NCBI RefSeq assembly: GCF_937863155.1
Contig: NZ_CALMFB010000020.1
Coordinates: 1-45,294, forward strand
Length of the DNA: 45,294 bases
Direction: 5' to 3'
Origin: an uncultured Brevundimonas sp.
Lineage (GTDB): Bacteria; Pseudomonadota; Alphaproteobacteria; Caulobacterales; Caulobacteraceae
In this document: piece by piece, positions 1-9,046 of the stretch
Position numbering within the stretch: position 1 is the stretch's first letter
How the letters are laid out: every line of letters starts with the position of its first letter
Made by a program: the position numbers and the translations under genes
Notes under the pieces: generated by a model
The model's database searches: none
What the model was told of the DNA's origin: nothing
The model's input: only the letters and a program-made list of their open reading frames with translations

Positions 1-120
1 CGCCAGGGTCAGGGCGTGGTCGATCCCTGGTTCGGCGACGAGGCCGGCTTTGACGTCACCTGGGCCGAGGTGACGGCGGCCGCGCAGGGGCTGACGGACC
101 GGCTTCAGCGTCCGTTTTAG
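1..120 (+). CDS. Low-molecular-weight protein-tyrosine phosphatase, C-terminal 39 residues only
   Basis: The frame is open from the first base and stops with TAG at 118-120. The visible tail contains DPWFGDEAGFD followed by a helix. This matches the end of the low-molecular-weight tyrosine phosphatase family, where a DP(Y/W)xG segment carries the general-acid aspartate. Family knowledge says such enzymes remove phosphate from tyrosine residues or small aryl phosphates in the cytoplasm. The CX5R active-site loop lies outside the window, so catalytic competence cannot be judged. Its stop codon overlaps that of the convergent kelch gene by four bases (TTAG at 117-120). Confidence 0.75.
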   Translation, partial: RQGQGVVDPWFGDEAGFDVTWAEVTAAAQGLTDRLQRPF

Positions 121-1151
121 AGACTCAGCGCCTCGACCACGCCGCCAGCCAGGCCGCCGGACACGACTTCGCCGCCCGCCAACGCATAGACCACGCCGCC
201 TGCCGCCACGCCCGCCAGCCCATGCCGGGGCGTTCGCATCGGCGGCCCGGATCGCCAGGCGTCCCGCTGCGGCTCATAGATCCAGGTTTCGGCGAAGACG
301 CCGCCGCCCGAGCCTCCGCGTGGGCCGAACCATTCCCCGCCAAAAGCGACCAATCGCCCCCCGACCGCCGCCATGGCCAGACCGCCGCCCACCTGTTGGC
401 CGCCCGCCGACACTGGAATGGGCGCCAGGGTGTCCCAGCGGTCGCCTGCGGGATCATAGCGATCCAGTCGGCCCGTGCCGCCGCCTTCGACGGTGCGGCC
501 GCCCGCGACATAAAGGGCGCCGTCCAGCACCGCCCCGGCCGCGCTGTTGCGGGCCATCGGGCAAGGGCGCGCCTGATCCCAGACGCCGTCGGCCGGATGG
601 AAGACCAGATGGGTCGCCACGTCGCCCTGATCGTTCCAGCCGCCATTGGCCGCCCCCTTGGGCGAACGACCGGTGACCAGGTGGATGCGGTCGCCCAGCA
701 CGGCGCCCACGGTTTCGCTTAGGAGCTGCGGCATGGCCGAGACCGGGGTCCAGCCGTCATCATCCAGTCGCCAGACCTCGCTCATGGCCGTCCAGTCGCC
801 GCCTTCGCCCGCGCCATAGCCGCCGAAGGCGTGGATGCGTCCGGCCACATCGGCCACGATCATCGGATGATGCCGCGGCGACGGCAGGCGCGGCCCCTCG
901 GCCCAGGCGTCGGCGGCGGGATCGTACAGCCCCGTACGATCCTCGATCCGCAGGCCCCGCCCCTGGCGCACCAGCCCGCCGGTCAGGACGATCCGGCCCC
1001 GGCCATCGACGGCGGCGTAGATTTCCTGAACCGGCCACGGCAGAGCGGCGCGCGGCGCCCAGGACCGACCCAGTTCCGCCTTCGCCCAGGCCAGGGACGG
1101 ACCGGCGGCCATCGCGGCGGCCAGCAGGGTGCGACGATCAATCAGGGTCAT
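117..1151 (-). CDS. Kelch-repeat protein with a Tat-like signal
   Basis: A 344-residue protein whose N-terminus has a twin-arginine-like signal (DRRTLLAAAMAAG, residues 5-17), with likely cleavage near AWA-KA at residues 23-24. The rest is about five to six kelch blades, each with a GG pair followed by a spaced Y/W pattern, for example IHAFGGYGAG, LYVAGGRT and LVAFGGEW. These are expected to form a secreted beta-propeller. Kelch propellers bind proteins or, in some cases, sugars such as sialic acid; nothing here fixes a ligand and no enzyme active site is evident. It lies 32 bases downstream of rsmD on the same strand and may be the last gene of an rluB-rsmD-kelch transcript. Confidence 0.8.
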   Translation of the reverse strand: MTLIDRRTLLAAAMAAGPSLAWAKAELGRSWAPRAALPWPVQEIYAAVDGRGRIVLTGGLVRQGRGLRIEDRTGLYDPAADAWAEGPRLPSPRHHPMIVADVAGRIHAFGGYGAGEGGDWTAMSEVWRLDDDGWTPVSAMPQLLSETVGAVLGDRIHLVTGRSPKGAANGGWNDQGDVATHLVFHPADGVWDQARPCPMARNSAAGAVLDGALYVAGGRTVEGGGTGRLDRYDPAGDRWDTLAPIPVSAGGQQVGGGLAMAAVGGRLVAFGGEWFGPRGGSGGGVFAETWIYEPQRDAWRSGPPMRTPRHGLAGVAAGGVVYALAGGEVVSGGLAGGVVEALSL

Positions 1152-1183
1152 GGCGCCAGCCTAGGCCGGGACTGCCTGTCGCG

Positions 1184-1753
1184 CTATCCCGCCGCGACCC
1201 GCAGGAACAGCACCCGCGCGGCGCCATAGTCGCGCGCGTCCAGCCGCTGATAGCCGGGTGTGTCGATCTCAGGCTCGTCCGATCCCCGCTCGAACACCAC
1301 GAGGGCGCCGGGGACCAGCCAGTCGCCTTCCAGCAGTTTCGCCAGCGTCTGTTCCCCCAGCCCCTTGCCATAGGGCGGGTCCAGGAAGGCCAGGGTGAAG
1401 GCTTCGCCCGCCGAACCGGGCCGGGCGCCCAGGTCGGTGGCGCTGCGGCGATGCACGCGGGTGCGGCCCATCAAGCCATAGGCGTCGGCGTTCTCGCGGA
1501 TGGCGCCGCGCGCCTCGTCGTCGGTTTCCACGAACAGGGCGAAGGCCGCGCCCCGGCTGATCGCCTCGAAGCCCAGGGCGCCGGAGCCGGCGTACAGGTC
1601 GATGACCCGCGCATCAGCGATCGGTTCGGCCCAGGCGGCGTGTTCCAGCACGTTGAAGATGGCCTGGCGCGCGCGGTCGGACGTGGGGCGCGTGCCCTGC
1701 CCGTCCGGCGCCACGATGGCCCGGCCCTTCAGAGATCCGGCGACGATCCGCAT
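1184..1753 (-). CDS. rsmD: 16S rRNA (guanine(966)-N(2))-methyltransferase RsmD
   Basis: A 189-residue protein, the normal family length. It begins MRIVAGSLKGR, the characteristic RsmD start. The SAM-binding motif is DLYAGSGALG at residues 52-61, and the amino-methyltransferase motif is DPPY at 125-128. The family methylates N2 of G966 in 16S rRNA during 30S assembly, using S-adenosylmethionine. The ATG lies only three bases after the TGA of rluB, so the two are probably co-transcribed and translationally coupled. Together with rluB and tadA this makes a small cluster of RNA-modification genes. Confidence 0.93.
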   Translation of the reverse strand: MRIVAGSLKGRAIVAPDGQGTRPTSDRARQAIFNVLEHAAWAEPIADARVIDLYAGSGALGFEAISRGAAFALFVETDDEARGAIRENADAYGLMGRTRVHRRSATDLGARPGSAGEAFTLAFLDPPYGKGLGEQTLAKLLEGDWLVPGALVVFERGSDEPEIDTPGYQRLDARDYGAARVLFLRVAAG

Positions 1754-1756
1754 GGA

Positions 1757-3208
<1,452 letters not shown>

Positions 3209-3220
<12 letters not shown>

Positions 3221-3694
3221 GATCTGCGGTTCATGCGCATGGCGCTGGACCTAGCGCAAGCGGCGGCGGACGCCGGAGAGGTGCCCGTGGGCGCCGTCGT
3301 GGTCGATCCGGCCACGGGTCAGGTGGTCGCCACCGGCTTCAACGCCCCGATTTCCGGGCACGACCCCACCGCCCATGCGGAGATTCAGGCCATCCGCGCC
3401 GCGGCCCAGGCGCGCGGCAACTATCGGCTGATGGACCTGACACTGTACGTCACGCTGGAACCCTGCGCCATGTGCGCCGGGGCCATCAGCCACGCCCGCA
3501 TCGGCCGCGTGGTCTGGGGCGCCGACGATCCCAAGGGTGGGGCGGTGATCCATGGCCCCCGCGTGTTCGACCAGCCGACCTGCCACTGGAAACCCGCGAT
3601 CCAGGGCGGGATAGAGGCCCAGGCGGCGGCGGAACTGCTGCGGTCTTTCTTTCGCCTCAAGCGGGGCGGAACGGCGGCGCCGGCGTCGCGTTAA
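3209..3694 (+). CDS. tadA: tRNA-specific adenosine deaminase TadA
   Basis: A 161-residue protein. It converts A34 of tRNA-Arg(ACG) to inosine, which is essential for reading CGN codons. The zinc site is H56-A-E58 (TAHAE) and PCAMC with C86 and C89; the flanking HDPTAHAEI and NYRLMDLTLYVTLEPCAMCAG segments are typical TadA. The frame stays open far upstream, but homology starts at about residue 3, so ATG 3209 was chosen. A GGAGG at 3203-3207 sits only one base before this ATG, closer than usual, so a leaderless or later start (ATG 3233) is possible. With the 3209 start, the first 12 bases overlap the divergent rluB start. Confidence 0.9.
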
Positions 3695-3700
3695 GGCGGC

Positions 3701-4141
3701 ATGAAGTCGTCCCTGAACGTCGATCCCCAGGTCATCGTCTATGTCGGTCTGGGCCTGTTGGCCCTGATGGTCGGGCTGTCGGCCTGCAGCGCCGAGCCGC
3801 GCGCGGCCCCCACCGATGGCGAAGCGGTCAAGCAGCGGGCCATCGAGGCTCAGACCGCCAAGCGCCGCACGGGCGCCGAGCTTCAGGACCGGGCCATGAA
3901 CCGCACCATCCGCGCCGTCTATCTGTGCAACGACGGGGAACGGCTGTCGGTCGATTTCGACAATCCGCGCCAGATGGCCACGGTGCGAAACTCCACCGGC
4001 GAGGCGGTGGACCTGTTCCAGGCCCGCGCCGCCGACGGCATCTGGTATCGCGCCTCGGGCTATGAACTGCGCGGACGCGGGGCGATGGCCAGCTGGTCCG
4101 CCGACGGCCGCGCGCCAACCGACTGCCGCGCGGTGGATTAG
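3701..4141 (+). CDS. MliC-like lysozyme-inhibitor domain lipoprotein
   Basis: A 146-residue protein. A hydrophobic segment at residues 11-28 leads into the lipobox LSAC with the lipidated cysteine at C29. The region from about residue 68 resembles the MliC/PliC fold: [15 protein letters not shown], a [14 protein letters not shown] segment (residues 115-129) and a final DC, giving a probable C76-C142 disulphide. The family inhibits c-type lysozymes from the periplasm or outer membrane and protects peptidoglycan. Assignment is by pattern, not search, so the inhibitor activity is inferred. It starts six bases after tadA and is probably co-transcribed. Its TAG shares bases with the TAA of convergent aroB (TTAG, 4138-4141). 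Confidence 0.65.
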   Translation: MKSSLNVDPQVIVYVGLGLLALMVGLSACSAEPRAAPTDGEAVKQRAIEAQTAKRRTGAELQDRAMNRTIRAVYLCNDGERLSVDFDNPRQMATVRNSTGEAVDLFQARAADGIWYRASGYELRGRGAMASWSADGRAPTDCRAVD

Positions 4142-5241
4142 GCCCCGGCCCCTTCGGTCAACAGAAACGCGCGCAACGCCGCCGGATCGACATCCCGGGC
4201 CACAAAGGCGCGGCCGATCCCGTGGGCCAGGATCAGCGTCAGCCGCCCGCCCTCGGCCTTCTTGTCGCCTGCCATCCGCTTCAGCAGGGCGTCGGCGTTG
4301 AACGCCCCGGCCTGATCCAACCGCGTCGGCAGGCCGGATGCGGCGATGCCCGCCTGCGCCCGCTCGGCCTCGGCCGCGTCGCACAGCCCCTGGGCCGCTG
4401 AAAAGCGGAAGGCCATGGCGCAGCCGATAGCCACCGCCTCGCCATGGGTCAGGGCGTCGCCAAAGCCCAGCTCGGCCTCCAGCGCATGGCCGAAGGTGTG
4501 GCCCAGGTTCAGCAGGGCGCGGCGGCCGGATTCGCGTTCGTCCTGACCCACCACCTCGGCCTTGATCTGGACCGAGCGGACCACGGCCCGCTCCAGCGCC
4601 GCCGCATCGCCCGCCGCCCCGGCCGCGCCCGCCCCGCCCAGCCATTCGAACAGGTCGGCGTCGCAGATCAGCCCATGCTTCAGCACCTCGGCCCAGCCGG
4701 ATCGCAGCTGGCGCGGCGGCAGGGTGGCCAGGGCGTCGATGTCGGCGATGACCCGGCGCGGCTGGTGGAAGGCGCCGACCAGATTCTTGCCGCGCGGCGT
4801 GTCGATGGCCGTCTTGCCGCCCACAGAACTGTCGACCTGGGCCAGCAGTGTGGTCGGAACCTGCACGAAGTCGACGCCGCGCATGAACAGGGCCGCCGCC
4901 AGACCGGCCAGGTCACCCACCACGCCGCCGCCCAGGGCCACGACCAGATCCGACCGGTCCAGCCCGGCCGCCAGCATCCGATCCAGCACCCGCTCCAGCT
5001 CGGCGAACGACTTGGACGCCTCGCCCGCCGGAACGGCGACCAGACGCGGCTTCAGCCCGGCGGCCTCCAGCGCCTCCAGCACCGTCGTCCCATGCAGGGC
5101 GGCCACCGTCTCGTCCGTGACCACCGCCACCCGCCCGCGCGCGAACGGCGCACAGAGCGCGCCCGCCTGGGCCAGCAGGCCGCGGCCGACCACAACCTGA
5201 TACGGGCTGAACCCCGCCCCCCGGACCTCGATCATTGTCAT
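4138..5241 (-). CDS. aroB: 3-dehydroquinate synthase
   Basis: A 367-residue protein, the usual length. This NAD- and zinc-dependent enzyme converts DAHP to 3-dehydroquinate, step two of the shikimate pathway. Visible motifs are the glycine-rich [12 protein letters not shown] (residues 102-113), [12 protein letters not shown] (137-147) and [11 protein letters not shown] (245-255). Likely zinc ligands are E185, H248 and H266. The ATG at 5239-5241 overlaps the TGA of aroK (ATGA), so translation is coupled. A glycine/alanine-rich loop ([13 protein letters not shown]) near residue 202 is longer than in many homologues but does not touch the active site. Confidence 0.95.
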   Translation of the reverse strand: MTMIEVRGAGFSPYQVVVGRGLLAQAGALCAPFARGRVAVVTDETVAALHGTTVLEALEAAGLKPRLVAVPAGEASKSFAELERVLDRMLAAGLDRSDLVVALGGGVVGDLAGLAAALFMRGVDFVQVPTTLLAQVDSSVGGKTAIDTPRGKNLVGAFHQPRRVIADIDALATLPPRQLRSGWAEVLKHGLICDADLFEWLGGAGAAGAAGDAAALERAVVRSVQIKAEVVGQDERESGRRALLNLGHTFGHALEAELGFGDALTHGEAVAIGCAMAFRFSAAQGLCDAAEAERAQAGIAASGLPTRLDQAGAFNADALLKRMAGDKKAEGGRLTLILAHGIGRAFVARDVDPAALRAFLLTEGAGA

Positions 5242-5807
5242 GATGCGGCCTGCCGTTCTGTCTGGCGCCAGTGACGGCGCAACTGGCGCAGGATGGCCTC
5301 GACCGCCTGGGCATGGGCGCCGGCGCCGACATCGACCGTCAGATCCGCCTCGGCGTAGAGCGGATAGCGCGCCTCGGCCAGGGTCGTCAGCGTCTGAAGC
5401 GGATCGCGGCCGCGCAGCAGGGGCCGGGTGTCGCGCCTCTGCACCCGTTCGGCCACCACGGCCAGGTCGGCGCGCATCCAGACGCTGGTGGCGGCCTGTT
5501 TCATCAGGGCGCGGGTATCGGGGTTCAGCATGGCCCCGCCGCCGGTGGCCAGGACGATAGGCGGGCCTTCCAGCAGCCGCCGCATCACCCGCGCCTCGCC
5601 CGCGCGAAACTCGGCCTCGCCCAGGCTGGAGAAGATGTCGGCTACCGTCATGCCGGCGGCCTCCTCGATCTCGTGGTCGGCGTCGACGAAGGGCATGGTC
5701 AGGCGCTGGGCCAGGCGTCGGCCCACGGTCGATTTCCCCACCCCCATCAGCCCGACCAGGGCTATGGTGCGTCGCGCGGGGGCCGCGGCCGAATCGACGG
5801 CGCTCAT
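5238..5807 (-). CDS. aroK: Shikimate kinase
   Basis: A 189-residue protein. It phosphorylates shikimate at O3 with ATP. The Walker A loop is GLMGVGKS at residues 19-26. The shikimate-binding DADHEIEE and the LATGGGAML segment are both present, as is the lid arginine region RDTRPLLRG. It is the upstream gene of an aroK-aroB pair joined by a four-base overlap; aroK-aroB adjacency is common in proteobacteria. A 7-bp inverted repeat sits one base upstream of the ATG (5809-5824) and may fold over the ribosome binding site. Confidence 0.95.
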   Translation of the reverse strand: MSAVDSAAAPARRTIALVGLMGVGKSTVGRRLAQRLTMPFVDADHEIEEAAGMTVADIFSSLGEAEFRAGEARVMRRLLEGPPIVLATGGGAMLNPDTRALMKQAATSVWMRADLAVVAERVQRRDTRPLLRGRDPLQTLTTLAEARYPLYAEADLTVDVGAGAHAQAVEAILRQLRRHWRQTERQAAS

Positions 5808-5808
5808 G

Positions 5809-5824
5809 GCCTTGCTCGCAAGGC
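5809..5824 (-). promoter_or_regulatory. Inverted repeat abutting the aroK start codon
   Basis: GCCTTGC, TC, GCAAGGC: perfect 7-bp arms with a 2-bp spacer, ending one base before the aroK ATG (5805-5807 on the minus strand). In the aroK mRNA it would form a 6-bp stem with a 4-base loop that includes the purine-rich bases where a ribosome binding site should lie. As DNA it could equally be an operator in the 92-bp aroK/xerD divergent interval. Only the symmetry is observed; the role is inference. Confidence 0.4.
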
Positions 5825-5899
5825 GATGGAAACAGGACGGACGGCCAAGGCGGACATGATCGCCCTACCCTCTACACCAAGCCCGGCGGCAGGCCAGCG

Positions 5900-6796
5900 G
5901 TGACCACGCCCCAGATCGAGGCCTTTCTAGAGATGATGGCCGTCGAACGCGACGCCTCGCCCCACACCCTGGCCGCCTATGGGCGCGATCTGGCCGATGC
6001 TGAGGCCGGAACCGGTGGCCTGATGACGGCGGACGCCGAGGGAGTAGAGGCCTGGTTCGCCGACCTGTCGCGGCGCGGCCTGTCGGCGGCGACGGCGGCG
6101 CGGCGGCGCTCGGCCGTGCGGCAGTTCTATCGGTTCGCCCTGTCCGAGGGCTGGCGCGCCGACGACCCCACGCGGCGGCTGGATGCGCCGAAACAGGGCC
6201 GCCCCCTGCCCAAGGTGCTGAGCCGCGACGAGATCGACCGCCTGCTGGCCGCCGCCGCCACCCATGAAGGGGCCGCCGGGCCGCGCCTGCTGGCCCTGAT
6301 GGAGCTGTCCTACGCCTCGGGCCTGCGGGTGTCCGAGCTGCTGGCGCTGAAGGTCGAGGCGGTGCGGCGCGATCCGGCCTTCCTGATCGTGCGCGGCAAG
6401 GGCGGCAAGGAGCGTCTGGCCCCCCTGAACACCGCCGCCCGCACCGCCGTCCAGGCCTGGCTGGCCGTGCGCGACGCCGGAAAAAAGCCCGAGGCGCCCG
6501 ACAGTCCGTGGCTGTTCCCCTCCAGCGGCGCATCCGGCCATCTGACGCCGCGCCGGTTCGCCCAGTTGCTGGACCAGGCGGCGATCCAGGCCGGGATTGA
6601 GCCTTCCCGCGTCAGCCCGCACGTCCTGCGCCACGCCTTCGCCACCCATCTGCTGGAAGGGGGCGCCGACCTGCGCGTGGTCCAGACCCTGCTGGGCCAC
6701 GCCGACATCGCCACCACCCAGATCTACACCCACGTCGCCACCGACCGTCTGAGCGAAGTGGTGCGGTCCAACCATCCCTTGGCGCGTGACGACTGA
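5900..6796 (+). CDS. xerD: Site-specific tyrosine recombinase XerD
   Basis: A 298-residue protein. XerC/XerD resolve chromosome dimers at dif during division. An N-terminal SAM-like core-binding domain spans residues 1-95. The catalytic domain has the full set: R143 (ASGLRVSE), K167 (GKGGKERL), H241 and R244 ([10 protein letters not shown]), H267 (LLGHADI) and nucleophile Y276 (TTQIYTHV). The GTG start at 5900 is chosen because homology begins immediately after it; the first in-frame ATG would remove the first 11 residues. It is divergent from aroK. XerD rather than XerC is preferred from overall resemblance and the aroK neighbourhood. Confidence 0.9.
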   Translation: MTTPQIEAFLEMMAVERDASPHTLAAYGRDLADAEAGTGGLMTADAEGVEAWFADLSRRGLSAATAARRRSAVRQFYRFALSEGWRADDPTRRLDAPKQGRPLPKVLSRDEIDRLLAAAATHEGAAGPRLLALMELSYASGLRVSELLALKVEAVRRDPAFLIVRGKGGKERLAPLNTAARTAVQAWLAVRDAGKKPEAPDSPWLFPSSGASGHLTPRRFAQLLDQAAIQAGIEPSRVSPHVLRHAFATHLLEGGADLRVVQTLLGHADIATTQIYTHVATDRLSEVVRSNHPLARDD

Positions 6797-6813
6797 GAGC
6801 GCATAGTCAGGCC

Positions 6814-7038
6814 ATGACCCAGTCTTTCTACGTCAAGGCCATCTGGGACGCCGAGGCGAGCGTCTGGTGCAGCGAGTCCAATATTCCAGGGCTGGTGATC
6901 GAGACCGCGACGTTGACGGAGTTCGAGTCCCTGGCCCGTCATTTTGCTTCTGAATTGCTGGCCGAGAACCTCGGCATTCACGGTCAGGTACCGATCCGCT
7001 TTGAGGCCGTTGGCGGCTTTGACGTCATCGCGGCATGA
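6814..7038 (+). CDS. DUF1902-family probable antitoxin
   Basis: A 74-residue protein with the pattern YVKAIWDAEASVWCSES, IPGLVIET and FESLARHFASELL. This is the DUF1902 / HicB-like partial fold: a short beta sheet resembling an RNase-H-like antitoxin core plus a helix. Such proteins commonly pair with HicA-like toxins, and one lies 94 bases downstream. There is no separate DNA-binding domain, so autoregulation would need another factor or the complex. The GC content of this gene and the next is visibly lower (about 55-62% per 60-base line by hand count) than in xerD and accA (around 70%), suggesting acquisition by transfer. Confidence 0.7.
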   Translation: MTQSFYVKAIWDAEASVWCSESNIPGLVIETATLTEFESLARHFASELLAENLGIHGQVPIRFEAVGGFDVIAA

Positions 7039-7043
7039 GGCGG

Positions 7044-7070
7044 CTGTTGTTTCCGGGCGTTAAACAACAG
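7044..7070 (+). repeat. Perfect 9-bp inverted repeat between antitoxin and toxin
   Basis: CTGTTGTTT at 7044-7052 and AAACAACAG at 7062-7070, with a 9-base loop. It starts five bases after the DUF1902 stop codon. The stem has A/T-rich pairs next to the loop and there is no T-tract, so it is a poor intrinsic terminator. An operator for the toxin-antitoxin complex, an mRNA processing site or an attenuator are all possible. Only the symmetry is seen. Confidence 0.6.
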
Positions 7071-7105
7071 TCGTTGGATTGTGGCGTTTGGCCTCGTGAC
7101 GGCAG

Positions 7106-7129
7106 GCTTCGCTGATCGAAAGGCGAAGC
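7106..7129 (+). promoter_or_regulatory. Stem over the ribosome binding site of the HicA-like gene
   Basis: GCTTCGC at 7106-7112 pairs with GCGAAGC at 7123-7129; the 10-base loop holds GAAAG just before the 3' arm. The repeat ends three bases before the ATG at 7133. If it folds in mRNA, the purine-rich ribosome binding region would be wholly or partly sequestered, which would hold down toxin translation relative to the antitoxin. Folding and effect are inferred. Confidence 0.45.
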
Positions 7130-7132
7130 GAA

Positions 7133-7327
7133 ATGCCCAAGGATTTTTATCTCGAGCTGACCGCCTTGCTGCACGCCGCTGGTTGGCGTCGTGTGACGAA
7201 CGCAAAAGGCAGTCATGAGAAATGGCGCCACCCCGATCATTCTCACTCGGTGATCGTGCCGCGATCAAAAAGCCGACATACCGCCAATGAAGTCCTCAAA
7301 CAGGCCGGACTGCCCAAGGCGTTCTGA
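7133..7327 (+). CDS. hicA: HicA-like mRNA-interferase toxin
   Basis: A 64-residue protein with the HicA double-stranded-RNA-binding-like pattern: GWRRVTNAKGSHEKWRHP, then HSVIVPRS and a final EVLKQAGL helix. The GSH motif places the catalytic histidine at H28. HicA toxins cleave mRNA independently of ribosomes and are neutralised by a HicB-type partner. Here the presumed antitoxin (DUF1902) is upstream and the toxin downstream, the reverse of canonical hicA-hicB. The segment that is usually VPHP.K reads VPRSKSRH. The reading frame is intact. Activity is inferred from family. Confidence 0.8.
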   Translation: MPKDFYLELTALLHAAGWRRVTNAKGSHEKWRHPDHSHSVIVPRSKSRHTANEVLKQAGLPKAF

Positions 7328-7413
7328 ACCCGCGCTTGCCCCCCGGCGTTCAGGACACTAGGTTCCGCCGCCTTCCGACTGGGCGTTCGCGCCCGCTGTT
7401 CCCGGACGCCTTC

Positions 7414-8373
7414 ATGGCCACGCACTATCTCGATTTCGAAAAGCCGATCGCCGATCTGGAAGCCAAGATCGAGGAGCTGAGCCTGCTGTCCTCGACCGCC
7501 GGTTCGTTCGATTCGGAAATCGAGGGCCTGCGCAAGAAGGCCGAACAGCTGCGCAAGAAGACCTATGGCCAGTTGGACCCCTGGATGAAGACCCAGGTGG
7601 CGCGCCACCCCCAGCGGCCGCATTTCGTCGATTATGTCGACGGCCTGTTCACCGACTTCACCGAACTGCACGGCGACCGTCAGTTCGGCGACGATCAGGC
7701 GATCATCGGCGGTCTGGCGCGGTTCCGCGGCCGCCCCGTGGTCATCATGGGCCACGAAAAGGGCCACGACACCGCCACCCGCCTGACCCACAATTTCGGC
7801 ATGGCCCGGCCCGAGGGGTATCGCAAGGCGGTGCGCCTGATGGACCTGGCCGAACAATACGCCCTGCCGGTGCTGACCTTCGTGGACACCGCCGGCGCCT
7901 ATCCGGGCCTGGGGGCGGAGGAACGCGGCCAGGCCGAGGCCATCGCCCGCTCGACCGAACGCGGCCTGACCCTGGGCACGCCGTCGATCGCCACCATCAC
8001 CGGCGAAGGCGGATCGGGCGGCGCCATCGCCATCGCTGCCGCCAGCCGTGTGCTGATGCTGGAACATTCCATCTATTCGGTCATCTCGCCCGAAGGGGCC
8101 GCCGGCATCCTGTGGCGCGACGGCGCGCGGGCCAAGGACGCCGCCATGGCCATGAAGATCACCGGGCCGGACCTGATCGGCCTGAAGATCGTCGACCGCC
8201 TGATCGAAGAACCCGTCGGCGGCGCCCACGCCGACCGCGAGGCCGCCATCACCCGCGTGGGCGATGTTCTGGCCGAAGAGCTGGAGGCCCTGTCGGGTCT
8301 GACGCCGGCTCAGGTGCGCCAGGCGCGGGCCGACCGCTTCTACGCCATCGGCCGGCTGGAAAAGGGCGGCTGA
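7414..8373 (+). CDS. accA: Acetyl-CoA carboxylase carboxyltransferase, alpha subunit
   Basis: A 319-residue protein. AccA with AccD transfers carboxyl from carboxybiotin to acetyl-CoA, making malonyl-CoA for fatty-acid synthesis. The start MATHYLDFEKPIADLEAKIE is the standard AccA N-terminus, so ATG 7414 was chosen over an upstream in-frame ATG at 7336. Typical motifs follow: DRQFGDDQAIIGGLA, GHEKGHDT, the TFVDTAGAYPG oxyanion region and GEGGSGGAIAI. accB and accC lie 17 kb away in the same window; accD is not seen here. Confidence 0.96.
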   Translation: MATHYLDFEKPIADLEAKIEELSLLSSTAGSFDSEIEGLRKKAEQLRKKTYGQLDPWMKTQVARHPQRPHFVDYVDGLFTDFTELHGDRQFGDDQAIIGGLARFRGRPVVIMGHEKGHDTATRLTHNFGMARPEGYRKAVRLMDLAEQYALPVLTFVDTAGAYPGLGAEERGQAEAIARSTERGLTLGTPSIATITGEGGSGGAIAIAAASRVLMLEHSIYSVISPEGAAGILWRDGARAKDAAMAMKITGPDLIGLKIVDRLIEEPVGGAHADREAAITRVGDVLAEELEALSGLTPAQVRQARADRFYAIGRLEKGG

Positions 8374-8458
8374 CGCCCATCGCGACCCGGCGCGTTAACG
8401 TCGCGTCCACTCGCCACGCCGCAAGCTGGCCGTCACCACATCTGACGCGGGTTCGCCG

Positions 8459-9046
8459 GTGCTGACGCCTCTGCTGGAAGGTCTTCGCGACAGCGCGGTC
8501 GTCAATCTGGGCGGCGCGGTGACCCTGGTCGTGGACGATTCGCCGTTCTCGCTGGAACTGACGACCCAGGCGCTGATGGGTTTCGGCATGCCGGTCCGCT
8601 ATGTCTGCCACAGCGCGCCCGAGGCGATGGAGATCCTGAAGGATCACACCGTCGACCTGCTGTTCGTCGACGTCGAGATGCCCGGCATGGACGGGTTGGA
8701 GCTGGTCAGCTGGCTGCGGCGGTCGGGCTTGGACCCCAACGCCTTCGCCCCCGTCATCATGACCGGCGGCCATGTGCGCAAGGACAAGCTGAACCGAGTG
8801 CGCGACTGCGGCGCCAACTTCCTGCTGACCAAGCCGTTCAGCGCCACGACCCTTCTGGAGCGCATCGTGTGGACGGCGCGGGACACCCGCCCCTTCCTCG
8901 AGGTGGGCGATTATTTCGGGCCGGACCGCCGGTTCCGCAGCGGATCGGGGCCGGGCGGCGTCGAACGCCGCGCCGACCTGATCCGCAAGGCCGAACTGGA
9001 AGCCGCCCGCGCCGCCGAAAAGGCCGCCGCCGGAGACGAAGCATGA
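8459..9046 (+). CDS. Single-domain response regulator with C-terminal extension
   Basis: A 195-residue protein. A receiver domain spans residues 18-140: acidic pair D26-D27, phosphoacceptor D71 (FVDVEMPGMDG), T102 and K125 (LTKPF). No DNA-binding domain follows. Instead residues 150-195 contain YFGPDRRFR and an alanine/charged helix. The predicted start is GTG 8459, as there is no nearby ATG and the sequence upstream of the receiver core is short. The last four bases overlap the ATG of the next gene (ATGA), so the two products are made together. It probably signals by protein-protein contact; its kinase is not identifiable here. Confidence 0.85.
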   Translation: MLTPLLEGLRDSAVVNLGGAVTLVVDDSPFSLELTTQALMGFGMPVRYVCHSAPEAMEILKDHTVDLLFVDVEMPGMDGLELVSWLRRSGLDPNAFAPVIMTGGHVRKDKLNRVRDCGANFLLTKPFSATTLLERIVWTARDTRPFLEVGDYFGPDRRFRSGSGPGGVERRADLIRKAELEAARAAEKAAAGDEA

